Assembly: GCA_003281605.1 (NCBI GenBank)
Contig: QCBM01000002.1
Span: forward strand, 248,001 to 312,000
DNA: 64,000 nt
Origin: Prochlorococcus sp. AG-347-I06
GTDB lineage: Bacteria; Cyanobacteriota; Cyanobacteriia; PCC-6307; Cyanobiaceae
Direction of reading: 5' to 3'
Below the pieces are notes generated by a model that worked only from the letters and a program-made list of their open reading frames with translations, did not search any database and was not told where the DNA came from. This document shows, in pieces, positions 21,300-31,423 of this stretch (within the stretch, counting starts at the first letter, position 1; the number at the start of each line of letters is the position of its first letter). The position numbers were made by a program, and so were the translations under genes.

Positions 21300-22327
21300 T
21301 TTTTTGGAATTAATAACTCAGCTATTTGAACAGCATTCAGAGCTGCTCCTTTTCTTATTTGATCTCCACATAACCATAATTCTAATCCATGAGGATGACT
21401 TATATCAGTTCTTAGCCTGCCAACAGCAACATTATCCCTTCCCATAACGTCATTTGGCATAGGAAATCTATTATTTTTGTAATCCTCAATAATTTCAATT
21501 CCAGGAGATTTTTTTAATTCTTCAAGAGCATCTTTAGGCTCAACTACGTCGGCAAATTCAATATTGATCGATTCAGAATGTGCTCTCAGAACTGGGACTC
21601 GAACACATGTAGCAGAGAGCTTTAAATCAGCAATATTCAATATTTTCCTTGTCTCATTAACCATTTTCATCTCTTCTTCGCAGTAATTATTTGAAAGCAT
21701 AGGGGAATTATGTAAAAACAAATTAAAAGCAAGGGAGTATGGCAAAACTTCACTTTTTTGAGGATTTCCTTGAAGATATTGTTCTGTTAAAAGTTTTAGT
21801 TCCTCCATCGCCAGTTGGCCTGCACCACTGACAGATTGATATGTTGAGACAACCACTCTTTGAATAGTAGAAAGTTTGTTTAATGGAGCTAAAACTAATG
21901 TCAACAAAATGGTAGTGCAGTTTGGATTCGCTATTACCCCATCATGATTAAGTACGTCACTAGCATTAACTTCAGGGACTATAAGAGGAACGTTCTTATC
22001 TAATCTGAAAGCACTTGAATTATCTATCAGCAAAGCATTTTGATCAATAATTGTAGATAACCACTTTTTTGAAATACTTCCGCCAGCTGAAGCCAAAACT
22101 AAATCTAGATTCTTAAATTCTTCCTTAGTTGTTTTTTTTGTAACTAATTCTTCATCTTTCCAAATAACTTTTTTCCCTTCTGACCGCTCTGATGAAAGCA
22201 AGACTAATTCTGATATTGGGAAATCACGTTGTTCAAGAATTTTTAGCAATTCAGATCCCACAGCACCTGAAGAACCTAAAACAGCAACTTTTAATGGCCT
22301 ATTAGGCAAATACGGAGATTGTCTCAC
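21296..22327 (-). CDS. asd: Aspartate-semialdehyde dehydrogenase
   Basis: Asd reduces aspartyl phosphate to the semialdehyde, the branch point for lysine and threonine/methionine. The NADP-binding loop [12 protein letters not shown] is at residues 17-28. The catalytic cysteine is C137 in the NPNCTT motif. [11 protein letters not shown] and the [10 protein letters not shown] block, with the substrate-binding arginine and histidine, follow. The start is an ATG giving [10 protein letters not shown]. It leads the asd-dapA pair and is divergent from tig across 124 bases, the likely promoter region for both sides. Confidence 0.98.
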   Translation of the reverse strand: MRQSPYLPNRPLKVAVLGSSGAVGSELLKILEQRDFPISELVLLSSERSEGKKVIWKDEELVTKKTTKEEFKNLDLVLASAGGSISKKWLSTIIDQNALLIDNSSAFRLDKNVPLIVPEVNASDVLNHDGVIANPNCTTILLTLVLAPLNKLSTIQRVVVSTYQSVSGAGQLAMEELKLLTEQYLQGNPQKSEVLPYSLAFNLFLHNSPMLSNNYCEEEMKMVNETRKILNIADLKLSATCVRVPVLRAHSESINIEFADVVEPKDALEELKKSPGIEIIEDYKNNRFPMPNDVMGRDNVAVGRLRTDISHPHGLELWLCGDQIRKGAALNAVQIAELLIPKK

Positions 22328-22451
22328 ACTTTAAAATGATTTTTATAAATAGATTGACTATTTTTTTTACTTTATCAAAAAATTAACTTTCAAGGAAATC
22401 ACATAATGTGAAATAATTAAGATTCGGTTCATAGTAATAACTTAGAAAAAC

Positions 22452-23858
22452 ATGGCTAAAGATGCACTAATAGTCAAAACAACTCCTCTGCCTCAAAGTA
22501 GAATTTCATTCGAATTAGAAATACCATCTGAGACATGCAAAACGTGTGTAAATGAAACAATCAGTTCTATCAGTCGTTCGGCTAAAATTCCGGGATTTAG
22601 ACTTGGTAAGATTCCTAAACAAGTCTTAATCCAGAGAATTGGCATCACACAATTACATGCTTCTGCTCTGGAAAAAATTATTGATAAATCATGGCAAGAA
22701 GCGTTAAAAATAAAATCTATAGAGCCACTAAGTGAACCAGAATTGGTAGATGGATTTGAATCTTTACTTGCAAAGTTTAGTCCTGAAAAATCACTTAAGG
22801 TTACTCTTCAAACTGATGTTGCCCCAGAATTAAAACTTAAAAAATCCAAAGGACTAAGTGTTGAAATAACAAAGACAAAGTTTGATCCTAAGTCAATAGA
22901 TGAAGCGCTCGAAAAATCTAGAAATCAGTTTGCAAACATTATTCCAGTTACCAATAGAGCAGCAAAATTTGGAGATATTGCTGTAGTTAGTTTCAAAGGG
23001 AAATATAAAGATTCTGGTAAAGAGATTGATGGTGGAACAAGTGAATCAATGGATCTTGAGTTAGAAAAGAACAAAATGATTCCCGGTTTCGTTGAGGGAA
23101 TCGTAAAGATGAAAATTGGTGATACTAAAACACTTAACCTTCAATTTCCTGATGATTATTCCCATGAGGATTCAAGAGGCAAAGAAGCAATTTTTGAAGT
23201 AAATCTTAAGGATCTTAAGGAAAAAGAATTGCCTGAACTTAATGACGATTTTGCAAAACAGTCTGGCAACAAAGAATCATTAAAAGAGTTAAAGAATGAT
23301 ATTGAAAAACAACTTAAAGATAATTTTGAAAAAACTCAAAAAGATATCAAAATTGAAGCTTTATTAGATGCCTTAACAAACGAATTGGTTGCTGAAATTC
23401 CAAAATCTATGATTGATGTAGAAGTGAGGAATAATATTGAACAAACCGCTCAAAGATTCGCTCAACAAGGTCTTGATGTTAAATCTACTTTCACTCCGGA
23501 ATTAGTTAAGTCATTAGCAGAGTCCACAAGGCCTCAAGCTGAAAAAAATGTTCAAAGAAATTTAGCTTTAAAAGCATTAGCTGAAACAGAAAACATAAAA
23601 GTTGAGCAAGATGAAATTGATTCAAAAATGAAAGATTATGAAGATGCAATCTCTCAATCTTCAAAACAAATAGATATTAAAAAATTAACAGAAGTAATAA
23701 CTAACGATTTACTCAAAGAAAAATTAATCATTTGGCTTGAAGAAAATTCTGAAGTAAAAGAAAAAACTACAAAAGCTACAAAAACTGCCTCAAAAACTAC
23801 AAAAACTACAAAAACTACAAAAACTACAAAAACTCAAAATAAAAAAGAAAAAAAATAA
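22452..23858 (+). CDS. tig: Trigger factor with a TKT-repeat tail
   Basis: Trigger factor is the ribosome-bound chaperone that meets nascent chains at the exit tunnel. The ribosome-docking signature GFRLGKIP is near residue 50. The FKBP-type peptidyl-prolyl isomerase domain lies around residues 170-250 (GDIAVVSFKG, MIPGFVEGI, FPDDY). The helical C-terminal chaperone arms follow. The last 30 residues, from about 439, are a Thr/Lys repeat coded by tandem 9-base units, then a lysine-rich end. Gene order tig-clpP-clpX is a common bacterial arrangement linking folding with proteolysis. Confidence 0.96.
   Translation: MAKDALIVKTTPLPQSRISFELEIPSETCKTCVNETISSISRSAKIPGFRLGKIPKQVLIQRIGITQLHASALEKIIDKSWQEALKIKSIEPLSEPELVDGFESLLAKFSPEKSLKVTLQTDVAPELKLKKSKGLSVEITKTKFDPKSIDEALEKSRNQFANIIPVTNRAAKFGDIAVVSFKGKYKDSGKEIDGGTSESMDLELEKNKMIPGFVEGIVKMKIGDTKTLNLQFPDDYSHEDSRGKEAIFEVNLKDLKEKELPELNDDFAKQSGNKESLKELKNDIEKQLKDNFEKTQKDIKIEALLDALTNELVAEIPKSMIDVEVRNNIEQTAQRFAQQGLDVKSTFTPELVKSLAESTRPQAEKNVQRNLALKALAETENIKVEQDEIDSKMKDYEDAISQSSKQIDIKKLTEVITNDLLKEKLIIWLEENSEVKEKTTKATKTASKTTKTTKTTKTTKTQNKKEKK
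23766..23834 (+). repeat. 9-base tandem repeat inside the 3' end of tig
   Basis: Four perfect copies of ACTACAAAA run from 23796 to 23831 and continue with ACT. One or two degenerate copies lie upstream from 23766. The unit length keeps the reading frame and each copy encodes Thr-Thr-Lys or an equivalent phase, so copy-number change would lengthen or shorten the basic tail without breaking the protein. Confidence 0.9.
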
Positions 23859-23923
23859 TTTATGAAATTTCCTACTAATTAAACAAAAACCCCTTAAATT
23901 GTTTATTAGACGAAAACTAATTT

Positions 23924-24568
23924 GTGAACTCAGAAAAAAAACATTTAATCCAAAGCTCAATAAGTTCTTACGAAAGTAACAATAAAACCATTGCTGCTGT
24001 TCCTACTGTTATAGAACAATCAGGTAGAGGAGAAAGAGCTTTTGATATTTATTCGAGACTATTGAGGGAGAGAATAATTTTTTTAGGTACTGGAATTAAT
24101 GATCAAGTATCTGATTCACTTGTTGCACAATTATTATTTCTTGAAGCGGAAGATCCCGATAAAGACATACAAATATATATCAATTCTCCTGGAGGCTCTG
24201 TAACTGCAGGAATGGCAATATACGATACTATGCAACAAATATCCCCTGATGTAGTGACAATATGCTTTGGAGTAGCGGCAAGTATGGGGGCATTTCTACT
24301 TTCTGGAGGAGCAAAGGGGAAAAGATTGGCTTTACCTAATTCTAGGATTATGATTCATCAACCTCTGGGAGGTGCACAAGGTCAAGCAGTAGAGATTGAA
24401 ATACAAGCTAAAGAAATACTTTTTCTCAAGAAAACATTAAATTCGCTGTTAGCAGAACATACTGGTCAACCTTTAGAAAAAATTAATGAAGATACAGAAA
24501 GAGATTACTTTTTATCTCCCTCAGAAGCAGTCGAATATGGATTAATTGATAAAGTTATCAAAAAGTGA
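23924..24568 (+). CDS. clpP: ATP-dependent Clp protease proteolytic subunit, clpX-linked
   Basis: ClpP forms the serine-protease barrel that degrades substrates fed by ClpX or ClpC. The catalytic triad is visible as Ser120 in GVAASMGA, His145 in RIMIHQP and Asp194 in [25 protein letters not shown] is the conserved handle-adjacent block. I use the GTG at 23924; about 35 poorly conserved residues precede the [15 protein letters not shown] start of the mature domain and may form a propeptide. Cyanobacteria have several clpP genes; adjacency to clpX (105 bases downstream) suggests the copy often called clpP2. Confidence 0.95.
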   Translation: MNSEKKHLIQSSISSYESNNKTIAAVPTVIEQSGRGERAFDIYSRLLRERIIFLGTGINDQVSDSLVAQLLFLEAEDPDKDIQIYINSPGGSVTAGMAIYDTMQQISPDVVTICFGVAASMGAFLLSGGAKGKRLALPNSRIMIHQPLGGAQGQAVEIEIQAKEILFLKKTLNSLLAEHTGQPLEKINEDTERDYFLSPSEAVEYGLIDKVIKK

Positions 24569-24673
24569 CAAGGGGTTCTGATTTTTTAAGAATAAGATGA
24601 CGAATCGATATTTATAAGCAATCCTAGTAAATAGGGAATATTTAACACCTTTCACTTTAAAAACTTATTATCG

Positions 24674-26041
24674 ATGGCTAAATTCGACGCCCATCTTAAA
24701 TGTTCATTTTGCGGTAAATCACAAGACCAAGTAAGAAAGCTTATAGCTGGTCCTGGGGTTTATATCTGTGATGAGTGCATAGATCTTTGTAATGAAATTC
24801 TCGATGAAGAACTACTTGATAATCAAGCGAACACAAACAACTCTCCGCAAGTAAAAAAGAAATTACCAACTGATAATCCAAAAAAATCAGTTCCTTTAGA
24901 ATTAACCTCAATTCCTAAGCCATTAGAAATAAAAAGTTTTCTAGATAATCAAGTTGTTGGACAAGAATCTGCAAAAAAAATATTATCAGTAGCCGTATAC
25001 AATCACTACAAGCGATTAGCTTGGAAAGTTAAAGAAGATAGTAAAAATAACAATGCAACAGATTCACAAGCAACTAAATTACAAAAATCAAATATTTTAC
25101 TCATCGGCCCTACTGGAAGTGGAAAAACATTGTTGGCGCAAACTTTAGCAGAGTTTTTAGATGTTCCTTTTGCAGTAGCTGATGCAACGACTTTGACAGA
25201 AGCTGGATATGTTGGGGAGGATGTTGAAAACATACTTTTAAGACTTCTGCAGAAATCAGAAATGAATGTAGAACTAGCTCAAAAAGGAATTATTTATATT
25301 GATGAAATAGATAAAATTGCGAGAAAAAGCGAGAATCCCTCAATTACTAGAGATGTCTCTGGTGAAGGAGTACAGCAAGCTTTATTAAAAATGCTTGAAG
25401 GAACAATTGCTAATGTGCCACCACAAGGCGGAAGAAAACATCCTTATCATGACTGTATCCAAATCGATACGAGTCAAATACTATTTATTTGTGGGGGAGC
25501 TTTTATAGGTTTAGAGGATATCGTTCAAAAGCGCATGGGTAAACATTCTATAGGTTTTACCACCAATTCAGATCAAAACAAAGTTGATACAAAAAAAACA
25601 GTAGACCCAAGAGATTCCCTGAAAAATTTAGAATTAGATGACTTAGTGAAATATGGCCTAATTCCAGAATTTATTGGAAGAATTCCGGTTTGTGCTGTAT
25701 TAGATCGTCTTACTAAAGAAACTTTAGAATCTATTTTGACTAAACCAAGAGATGCATTAGTAAAGCAATTCAAAACTTTGCTAAGTATGGATAATGTTGA
25801 ATTATCATTTGCGCCTGATTCTGTTGAAGCGATAGCAAATGAAGCATACAAAAGAAAAACAGGTGCAAGAGCATTAAGATCAATAATTGAAGAGCTAATG
25901 CTAGACATAATGTACACTTTGCCCTCTGAAGAAAATGTAAAAGAATTCACAATTACGAAAAAAATGGTAGATAATTTGTTCTCATCTAAAATTGTTAAAC
26001 TACCTTCAGGGTCAAAAAGAATCATTAAAGAGTCTGCATAA
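24674..26041 (+). CDS. clpX: ATP-dependent protease ATPase subunit ClpX
   Basis: ClpX unfolds tagged substrates and threads them into ClpP. An N-terminal C4 zinc-binding domain uses Cys10, Cys13, Cys32 and Cys35. The AAA+ module has Walker A GPTGSGKT near residue 145, followed by the pore-loop and sensor region with [15 protein letters not shown], Walker [12 protein letters not shown] and the [11 protein letters not shown] sensor-2 block. The ClpP-docking IGF loop is present as SIGFTT near residue 294. At 455 residues it is full length. dnaX begins 58 bases downstream. Confidence 0.98.
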   Translation: MAKFDAHLKCSFCGKSQDQVRKLIAGPGVYICDECIDLCNEILDEELLDNQANTNNSPQVKKKLPTDNPKKSVPLELTSIPKPLEIKSFLDNQVVGQESAKKILSVAVYNHYKRLAWKVKEDSKNNNATDSQATKLQKSNILLIGPTGSGKTLLAQTLAEFLDVPFAVADATTLTEAGYVGEDVENILLRLLQKSEMNVELAQKGIIYIDEIDKIARKSENPSITRDVSGEGVQQALLKMLEGTIANVPPQGGRKHPYHDCIQIDTSQILFICGGAFIGLEDIVQKRMGKHSIGFTTNSDQNKVDTKKTVDPRDSLKNLELDDLVKYGLIPEFIGRIPVCAVLDRLTKETLESILTKPRDALVKQFKTLLSMDNVELSFAPDSVEAIANEAYKRKTGARALRSIIEELMLDIMYTLPSEENVKEFTITKKMVDNLFSSKIVKLPSGSKRIIKESA

Positions 26042-26099
26042 AATTAGAGTTTAATTTTTTTAAATGAATCCCTAATTTTTTCTAATTAATGAAAAATAA

Positions 26100-27857
26100 A
26101 TGCCAAATATACATAAGCCTTTCCATCAAAAATATAGACCAAACAACTTAGACGAACTGGTTGGGCAAAAATTTATATCCATTACACTCAAACAAGCTCT
26201 ATTAACAAAAAAAATTGCTCCTGCATATCTTTTTAATGGTCCAAGAGGCACTGGAAAAACATCAAGTGCAAGAATATTTGCAAAATCTCTAAATTGCCAG
26301 GCATTCGACCAACCTACGATAACTCCTTGTTGTAAATGTGACTTATGTAGACAAATTACAGATGGGAGCGCTCTAGATATTATCGAGATTGATGCAGCAT
26401 CAAATACAGGAGTAGAAAATATAAGAGAAATTATAGAAAGAGCGAGATTTGCACCTACTCAAGCGAGATGGAAAGTCTATGTAATTGATGAATGTCATAT
26501 GCTTTCAACGGCAGCTTCAAATGCTTTACTAAAAACTATTGAAGAACCGCCCTCAAGAGTTGTATTTATACTTGCGACGACAAATCCTGAGAGAGTATTA
26601 AATACAATAAAAAGTAGATGCCAAAAGTTTGATTTTAGAAGAATAAGCCCTAGTGATATTTTTCAACATTTATCAGAAATCGCCGAAAAAGAATCCATTA
26701 AGTACGAAGTTCAGGCGTTAAAAATGATTGCAAAAAGGTCTAATGGAGGCATGAGAGATGCACAAAGCCTCCTTGAACAATTGAATCTTTTACCAGAAGG
26801 GATAACAATAAATAATATCCAAAACCTCCTAGGAGAAGTATCAGAAAGTGAATTAACAAATCTGATTAAATCATTGGTTGAGAATAATCCAGAGTCATTA
26901 ATTGACACTTGCAACAAATTATATGATGCCGGAAACGAACCTCTTCAAATAATTATCGGATTATTGAATATAACAAGAGATCTACTATTACACACTACTA
27001 ATAACAAATATTCAGATCTTTATTATACCTCTGATGAATTTCGAGATGAGTTAGATAAAACCTCAAAAACAATAAATAAATCTAAAATAATAAATTGGCA
27101 TAATAATCTGAGAAATATTGAATATCAAATCAAATCAAGTGATAATCCAAGGCTTTGGCTTGAAATATATTTAACTGGTCTTCTGGATAGTCAAGAGATA
27201 AATAGTTTTGAAAATAAACAAGAAAGTAAAAATAATACGACTAAGGAGAAGCATGAAAGTAGAAAAAACATTCCAATTAATAAAGAAAATATTTCACATG
27301 AGATTCCAAAACCAAGTATCCAAAAAGAGATAATTCACAAGGAATTGATCGAAAAAAAAGACGAAAAATTAGAAAAATTTGAAGTTCTTGAAAAAGAAAG
27401 TATTGAAAATATTTCTGAAAATAACCAAAATAATCCTCCATCAAATTTAAAAGATAAATGGGAATTAATTCTTTCTAAAGTAGAGTTACCATCAACAAGA
27501 ATGTTACTTTCACAACAAGCCGAACTTGAAAGTTTTGATTCGGAGAAAATCACAATTGCATTATCTCCAAACTGGGAAAGTATGATAAAAAGCAGAAAAG
27601 TTATAATTGAAGATACTGTAAAAAAGATATTTGGAGATGGAGTAATACTTAATTTTTCAACTAAACAAGTAAATAAAAGTAACCCAACAAACACACCAGA
27701 AATAACCCAAAATGGAGTAAATAATTTCCGACCAATAAAAAAAATAGAATCAAAAACTAATTCGACAACAAAAATTTCTAACGAGGAAACTTATGATGAT
27801 AGTTCAAAAAACTTAGCAAATTTTTTTAATGGAGAAATTATAGACCTTGATGAATAG
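26100..27857 (+). CDS. dnaX: DNA polymerase III subunits gamma/tau
   Basis: DnaX is the clamp-loader ATPase. Domains I-III occupy residues 1 to about 360: YRPNNLDELVGQ, Walker A GPRGTGKTSS near residue 45, zinc-binding CCKCDLC near 78, the DEXX box VIDECHML and the SRCQKFDFRR sensor. After residue 365 comes a Lys/Glu/Asn-rich linker, then a short tau-specific region (LKDKWELILSKVELPSTR) and another polar tail. The 585-residue full product corresponds to tau. A possible slippage site near codon 418 could yield a shorter gamma-like form. No intein interrupts it, unlike some cyanobacterial dnaX. It runs convergently into the glycosyltransferase with one base between. Confidence 0.96.
   Translation: MPNIHKPFHQKYRPNNLDELVGQKFISITLKQALLTKKIAPAYLFNGPRGTGKTSSARIFAKSLNCQAFDQPTITPCCKCDLCRQITDGSALDIIEIDAASNTGVENIREIIERARFAPTQARWKVYVIDECHMLSTAASNALLKTIEEPPSRVVFILATTNPERVLNTIKSRCQKFDFRRISPSDIFQHLSEIAEKESIKYEVQALKMIAKRSNGGMRDAQSLLEQLNLLPEGITINNIQNLLGEVSESELTNLIKSLVENNPESLIDTCNKLYDAGNEPLQIIIGLLNITRDLLLHTTNNKYSDLYYTSDEFRDELDKTSKTINKSKIINWHNNLRNIEYQIKSSDNPRLWLEIYLTGLLDSQEINSFENKQESKNNTTKEKHESRKNIPINKENISHEIPKPSIQKEIIHKELIEKKDEKLEKFEVLEKESIENISENNQNNPPSNLKDKWELILSKVELPSTRMLLSQQAELESFDSEKITIALSPNWESMIKSRKVIIEDTVKKIFGDGVILNFSTKQVNKSNPTNTPEITQNGVNNFRPIKKIESKTNSTTKISNEETYDDSSKNLANFFNGEIIDLDE
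27339..27382 (+). promoter_or_regulatory. Candidate -1 frameshift or slippage signal in dnaX
   Basis: An internal AAGGA (27339-27343) precedes a run of eight A followed by G (27352-27360). In the normal frame the codons are GAA AAA AAA GAC. A one-base backward slip on AAA AAA leads to a TGA at 27380-27382, giving a product of about 427 residues. I see no strong stem-loop downstream. E. coli uses a similar SD-like element and A-AAA-AAG to make gamma (431 residues). This is an inference; A8 runs also occur elsewhere in this gene. Confidence 0.3.
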
Positions 27858-27858
27858 A

Positions 27859-29160
27859 TTAAACTCCAGTATGAAGAGTCTTTCGCCAGAGTATCTTTTT
27901 GGGAAAAATAGACATCTTTATAGTTACCCAAGGGATTACTAAAAACCAATGTGATAAATAAAAAACTGATACAAATACCATCAAAAAATTACCTTTTTGC
28001 AATACAGGCACTTCACTTTTACAAGAAGAACCGTACCAAAAAGCAATTCCAGATAACATAAAAGCTGTAAATGAAATAGGCCAGTAAATTGGTGAATCTA
28101 AAAAAGCAATACTGAAAACTAAATCAAAAATAGAAATGATTGGTAATGCATATTGCAAGATGAAAAAGTAAGTTAAATCAAATTTCTGCAAATAATCAAT
28201 TTTATTTGTAAATAATTGATCTCCATAATCGAAGAATCTTTGCAACCCCCCCTCTGCCCATCTTTGCCTTTGCGCTAATAAAGCACTTAAATTCTCAACT
28301 GCCTCCTCCATTACTGGAGGATCCCATAAGATTCCAATTCTAGATTTTGATAATAATAATCTTAAACTCAAATCAAGATCATCTGTAACCGTATCTTCAT
28401 TAAAAGAACCACATGCTAATAATGTTTCTTTCTTAATTAATTGACCATTTCCCCTTAATTCGGAAACTCCAGCAACTGATAATCTTCCATATTGAAAGAT
28501 TGCATCCATAGCCATCTCCATTGACTGACAGGAAGTTAAAAAATTCTTACTTACATTTGTTACTGATTTTCTAAGTTGAACTGCAGACCAATTACCCTCT
28601 TCTACAAAACTAAATAACCTTATCAAAGAATCTTGTTTTAATTCAGCATCAGCATCCAAAACTAATAACCATTCACCATGGGTAAATTTCAAGGCATAAT
28701 TCAAAGCTCCTGACTTTCCTCCTCCTGCATTTGGAGAACGACTTATAACTTTTAGCTTGTCATATTGTCTAGATAATCGATCTAAAATTAAAGGCGTCTT
28801 ATCAGAACTACCATCATCGATTATGTAAATATTTAATTTATTTGTTGGATAATCTAAACTAAATAATCTTTCAACTAATCTTGCTATTACATTCTCTTCA
28901 TCTCTAGCTGCGACTAAAATATCAAGCACAGGTAACTCTTTATTGCTAATTCTTCTGCTTACAGTATTTAAAACGTTGTTCCTTTTGAAATTTCTAGAAA
29001 TAACTATTAAACCGTAAAAAACAATCACAAAAGAAAGAGTCAATATTATGTAAAAGAAATTTTCGATATTGTTAGCATGAGGAATAAAAGATACTAAAAA
29101 ACAAGTACTAAGAAATATAAACGACTTCAATCTTCGATTTTTATAAAAACCCTTACTCAT
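27859..29160 (-). CDS. Membrane glycosyltransferase, family 2
   Basis: This is a processive-type GT2 enzyme. Two hydrophobic segments (about residues 12-52) precede the catalytic domain. The nucleotide-binding DDGSSDKTP is near residue 115, the DxD-like DADAE near 168, TDDLDLSLRL near 258 and the QRQRWAEGG motif near 298, the last typical of cellulose-synthase-like and NdvC-like enzymes. At least two more hydrophobic segments follow at the C-terminus. The sugar donor and product are unknown; a role in envelope polysaccharide is inferred from family and topology. The SpoIID-domain gene lies 26 bases upstream on the same strand, so they may share a transcript and a cell-wall theme. Confidence 0.88.
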   Translation of the reverse strand: MSKGFYKNRRLKSFIFLSTCFLVSFIPHANNIENFFYIILTLSFVIVFYGLIVISRNFKRNNVLNTVSRRISNKELPVLDILVAARDEENVIARLVERLFSLDYPTNKLNIYIIDDGSSDKTPLILDRLSRQYDKLKVISRSPNAGGGKSGALNYALKFTHGEWLLVLDADAELKQDSLIRLFSFVEEGNWSAVQLRKSVTNVSKNFLTSCQSMEMAMDAIFQYGRLSVAGVSELRGNGQLIKKETLLACGSFNEDTVTDDLDLSLRLLLSKSRIGILWDPPVMEEAVENLSALLAQRQRWAEGGLQRFFDYGDQLFTNKIDYLQKFDLTYFFILQYALPIISIFDLVFSIAFLDSPIYWPISFTAFMLSGIAFWYGSSCKSEVPVLQKGNFLMVFVSVFYLSHWFLVIPWVTIKMSIFPKKILWRKTLHTGV

Positions 29161-29186
29161 AAAAGTAAATTTTAATTACCTAACTT

Positions 29187-30722
29187 TTAATGAGACAATA
29201 TCTCAAATTTTTTCAGTTTTGCATCCCGATAGTAATGATTCAATATTTGTTCATAAGAGAATCCTAATTTAGCCATTTCAATTGCTCCGGACTGAGATAA
29301 ACCTACACCATGACCGAAGCCTCCTCCTCTAAAAAGCCATAAATCATCATTTAATTTATTAATAGTAAACAAATTACTAGGTATAAAATTTAATACCCGT
29401 CGAATATCATCTTTAATAAGAACAATAGATTTATTACCTTTGTCCGTTTGTATTTCCAATTTTGTCACTCTGCCACTAGACCCGCGCTCTATAGATTTTA
29501 AATCCAAAACGTCTTCATTAATATTTATAAGTTTGTTTTTAATTAACTTTTCTTTAATTTCAAGACTAGAAATTTTCTTATTCCATCGAAAAAGTGAATG
29601 CTTACTTCCATAAAACTGTTTTTTATCAAAATCTAAAAAATTAGATAAATCAGATTCATTTGTAATTGGGAGTTTAAAATTTTTTCTTAATGATTTAGAA
29701 CCATCAATGATTGAATTTAAATAAGAATAATCATGAATTTTCCAAGACTCACCTGCAGTAGCAGATACTCCACCATTAGAACCATGGTAAAAAGCATTTA
29801 TTGGTTGATTTCTATAAGTGAGAATTAAATTTGAAGTTGCGTCTATAGCGTTTTGCACTTTTTTATATGTAATTTTAGGAGGCTTATAAACTTGACATTG
29901 AGTGGTGATACATAAATGATATTGATCCATATTAAATCTATCAGAATTAAAAATTCCCCAAGTTCTTGCAATGACTGCTTGTGCCTTTAGTGCTTCTAAA
30001 GGAGAATTAGGCCCAATTTCGTATGGCAAAACACCTGCCAAATAATCATCAAACTCAATTTTTTGAACTAATGTCCAAGTTCCATATAAATCTTTTAATA
30101 AATAAAAATTTTTGCCAAAATTAACACCATTTATTTTTATGTTCTCTTGAGCATAAATATATATAGGACCTTCAAGTTTCAAACCACTGTAGTCATTTCT
30201 AAGAACAGGAGTAATTTGAAAATTTTTTATTTTTTTGAAAATCTTATTTTTTAATTCAAACTCTGGCAGATCATCTTGAAATGGAATCCATACTTCCCAA
30301 TTTTTAGGGTAGGCAACAGTCGTCTCAAATCCTTTATCTCTTAGTTTCTCTGATTGTTTTTTTGCCGATTCATAGCTAGCAAAAGGACCAAAAACAATTC
30401 TTTCAATTGTTTTTGGATTTTTGACAGGAATATTCACCAAGGTAATATTTATCTGTTTTGATTTATGTTTAATACCGTTGGACGATATCAAGTTTAAAAA
30501 ACCTTTATTAGTAGTAAAGTTAATATTCTTTTTCTCCGAAAAACTATCATTCTCTCCGCCTAAATATTGCTTTAAACCAATTAAGAATTTTCCTTTTTTA
30601 ATTTCATTATGGAGTTCAACTTTTAGCAATTCTTCTCCTTTTGCATTTGAAATAAATTTAGTGTTTATTAAAAGAGTAATACAGCCTAAAAATAAGTTTA
30701 AAAAGGCAAATTTAAGTTTCAT
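29187..30722 (-). CDS. SpoIID/LytB-domain protein, probably secreted
   Basis: The N-terminus (residues 1-27) is a hydrophobic stretch after MKLK, consistent with export or anchoring. Residues 105-150 resemble a SPOR-like repeat that binds denuded peptidoglycan (IVFGPFASYESAKKQSEKL, then TTVAYPK). The SpoIID domain follows, with DYLAGVLPYEIGP, ALKAQAVIARTW, FYHGSNGGVSA and the C-terminal GGGFGHGVGLSQSGA. SpoIID of Bacillus is a lytic transglycosylase for stripped glycan; here the protein most likely acts in cell-wall remodelling in the periplasm. It is divergent from rpmI across 91 bases. Confidence 0.85.
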   Translation of the reverse strand: MKLKFAFLNLFLGCITLLINTKFISNAKGEELLKVELHNEIKKGKFLIGLKQYLGGENDSFSEKKNINFTTNKGFLNLISSNGIKHKSKQINITLVNIPVKNPKTIERIVFGPFASYESAKKQSEKLRDKGFETTVAYPKNWEVWIPFQDDLPEFELKNKIFKKIKNFQITPVLRNDYSGLKLEGPIYIYAQENIKINGVNFGKNFYLLKDLYGTWTLVQKIEFDDYLAGVLPYEIGPNSPLEALKAQAVIARTWGIFNSDRFNMDQYHLCITTQCQVYKPPKITYKKVQNAIDATSNLILTYRNQPINAFYHGSNGGVSATAGESWKIHDYSYLNSIIDGSKSLRKNFKLPITNESDLSNFLDFDKKQFYGSKHSLFRWNKKISSLEIKEKLIKNKLININEDVLDLKSIERGSSGRVTKLEIQTDKGNKSIVLIKDDIRRVLNFIPSNLFTINKLNDDLWLFRGGGFGHGVGLSQSGAIEMAKLGFSYEQILNHYYRDAKLKKFEILSH

Positions 30723-30813
30723 AAATTAGAACTTTCCATATCAATTAAAAACTTTAATTTGCGCCAATGCATATAAAGGTTTAGATTATCCTAATTAAAC
30801 ACATTTGACTTAA

Positions 30814-31011
30814 ATGTCTAAACTAAAAACTCGTAAATCAGCTGCCAAAAGATTTAAAGCTACTGCGACGGGTAAATTCATGAGAAGAAGAGCTTTCCAT
30901 AATCATTTACTTGATCATAAAAGCTCAAAATTAAAAAGACATCTATCAACAAAAGCCGTAGTTGATGAAAGAGATGCTGATAATGTAAAATTAATGATTC
31001 CATACGCATAA
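30814..31011 (+). CDS. rpmI: 50S ribosomal protein L35
   Basis: This is a 65-residue, very basic protein. It begins [21 protein letters not shown] and contains [14 protein letters not shown], the standard L35 pattern. rplT lies 27 bases downstream, so the two are co-transcribed as in most bacteria. infC, the usual third member, is instead at 778. The 91-base gap with the divergent SpoIID gene holds the promoter; I see no obvious L20-leader-type structure in it. Confidence 0.98.
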   Translation: MSKLKTRKSAAKRFKATATGKFMRRRAFHNHLLDHKSSKLKRHLSTKAVVDERDADNVKLMIPYA

Positions 31012-31038
31012 ATCTTTACCAATTTTTATTAGATATTC

Positions 31039-31386
31039 ATGGCACGGGTAAAAAGAGGCAACATAGCCAGAAAAAGAAGAAACAAAATCTTAAATCTTGC
31101 AAAAGGTTTTAGAGGCGGCAACAAAAATCTTTTCAGAACCGCAAACCAAAGAGTGATGAAAGCTCTTTGTAATGCTTATAGGGATAGAAGAAGAAGAAAA
31201 AGAGATTTTAGAAGACTTTGGATCTCTAGAATTAACGCATCTGCGAGGATAAATGGAACAAACTATAACAAGTTAATAAATGGCATGAAAAATTCAGAAA
31301 TTATCATTAACAGAAAAATGCTTGCTCAATTAGCCTTAAGTGATCCTAAGTGTTTTGAAAAAATTGTTTCTTCCGTTAGTAAGTAG
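31039..31386 (+). CDS. rplT: 50S ribosomal protein L20
   Basis: L20 is needed early in 50S assembly and binds 23S rRNA domain II. The protein has 115 residues with the extended basic N-terminus ([17 protein letters not shown]) and the [13 protein letters not shown] block. The globular C-terminal half ([16 protein letters not shown]) is complete. It is followed after 37 bases by a TPR gene on the same strand. Confidence 0.98.
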   Translation: MARVKRGNIARKRRNKILNLAKGFRGGNKNLFRTANQRVMKALCNAYRDRRRRKRDFRRLWISRINASARINGTNYNKLINGMKNSEIIINRKMLAQLALSDPKCFEKIVSSVSK

Positions 31387-31423
31387 AAAAAAAGAATATA
31401 ATTTAGAAAAGTAAATATAAATA

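Noticed and set aside
26207..26214. A8 run early in dnaX as a second slippage site
   Set aside because: Slip there would give a very short product before the ATPase domain; it shows that A8 alone is not evidence of programming.
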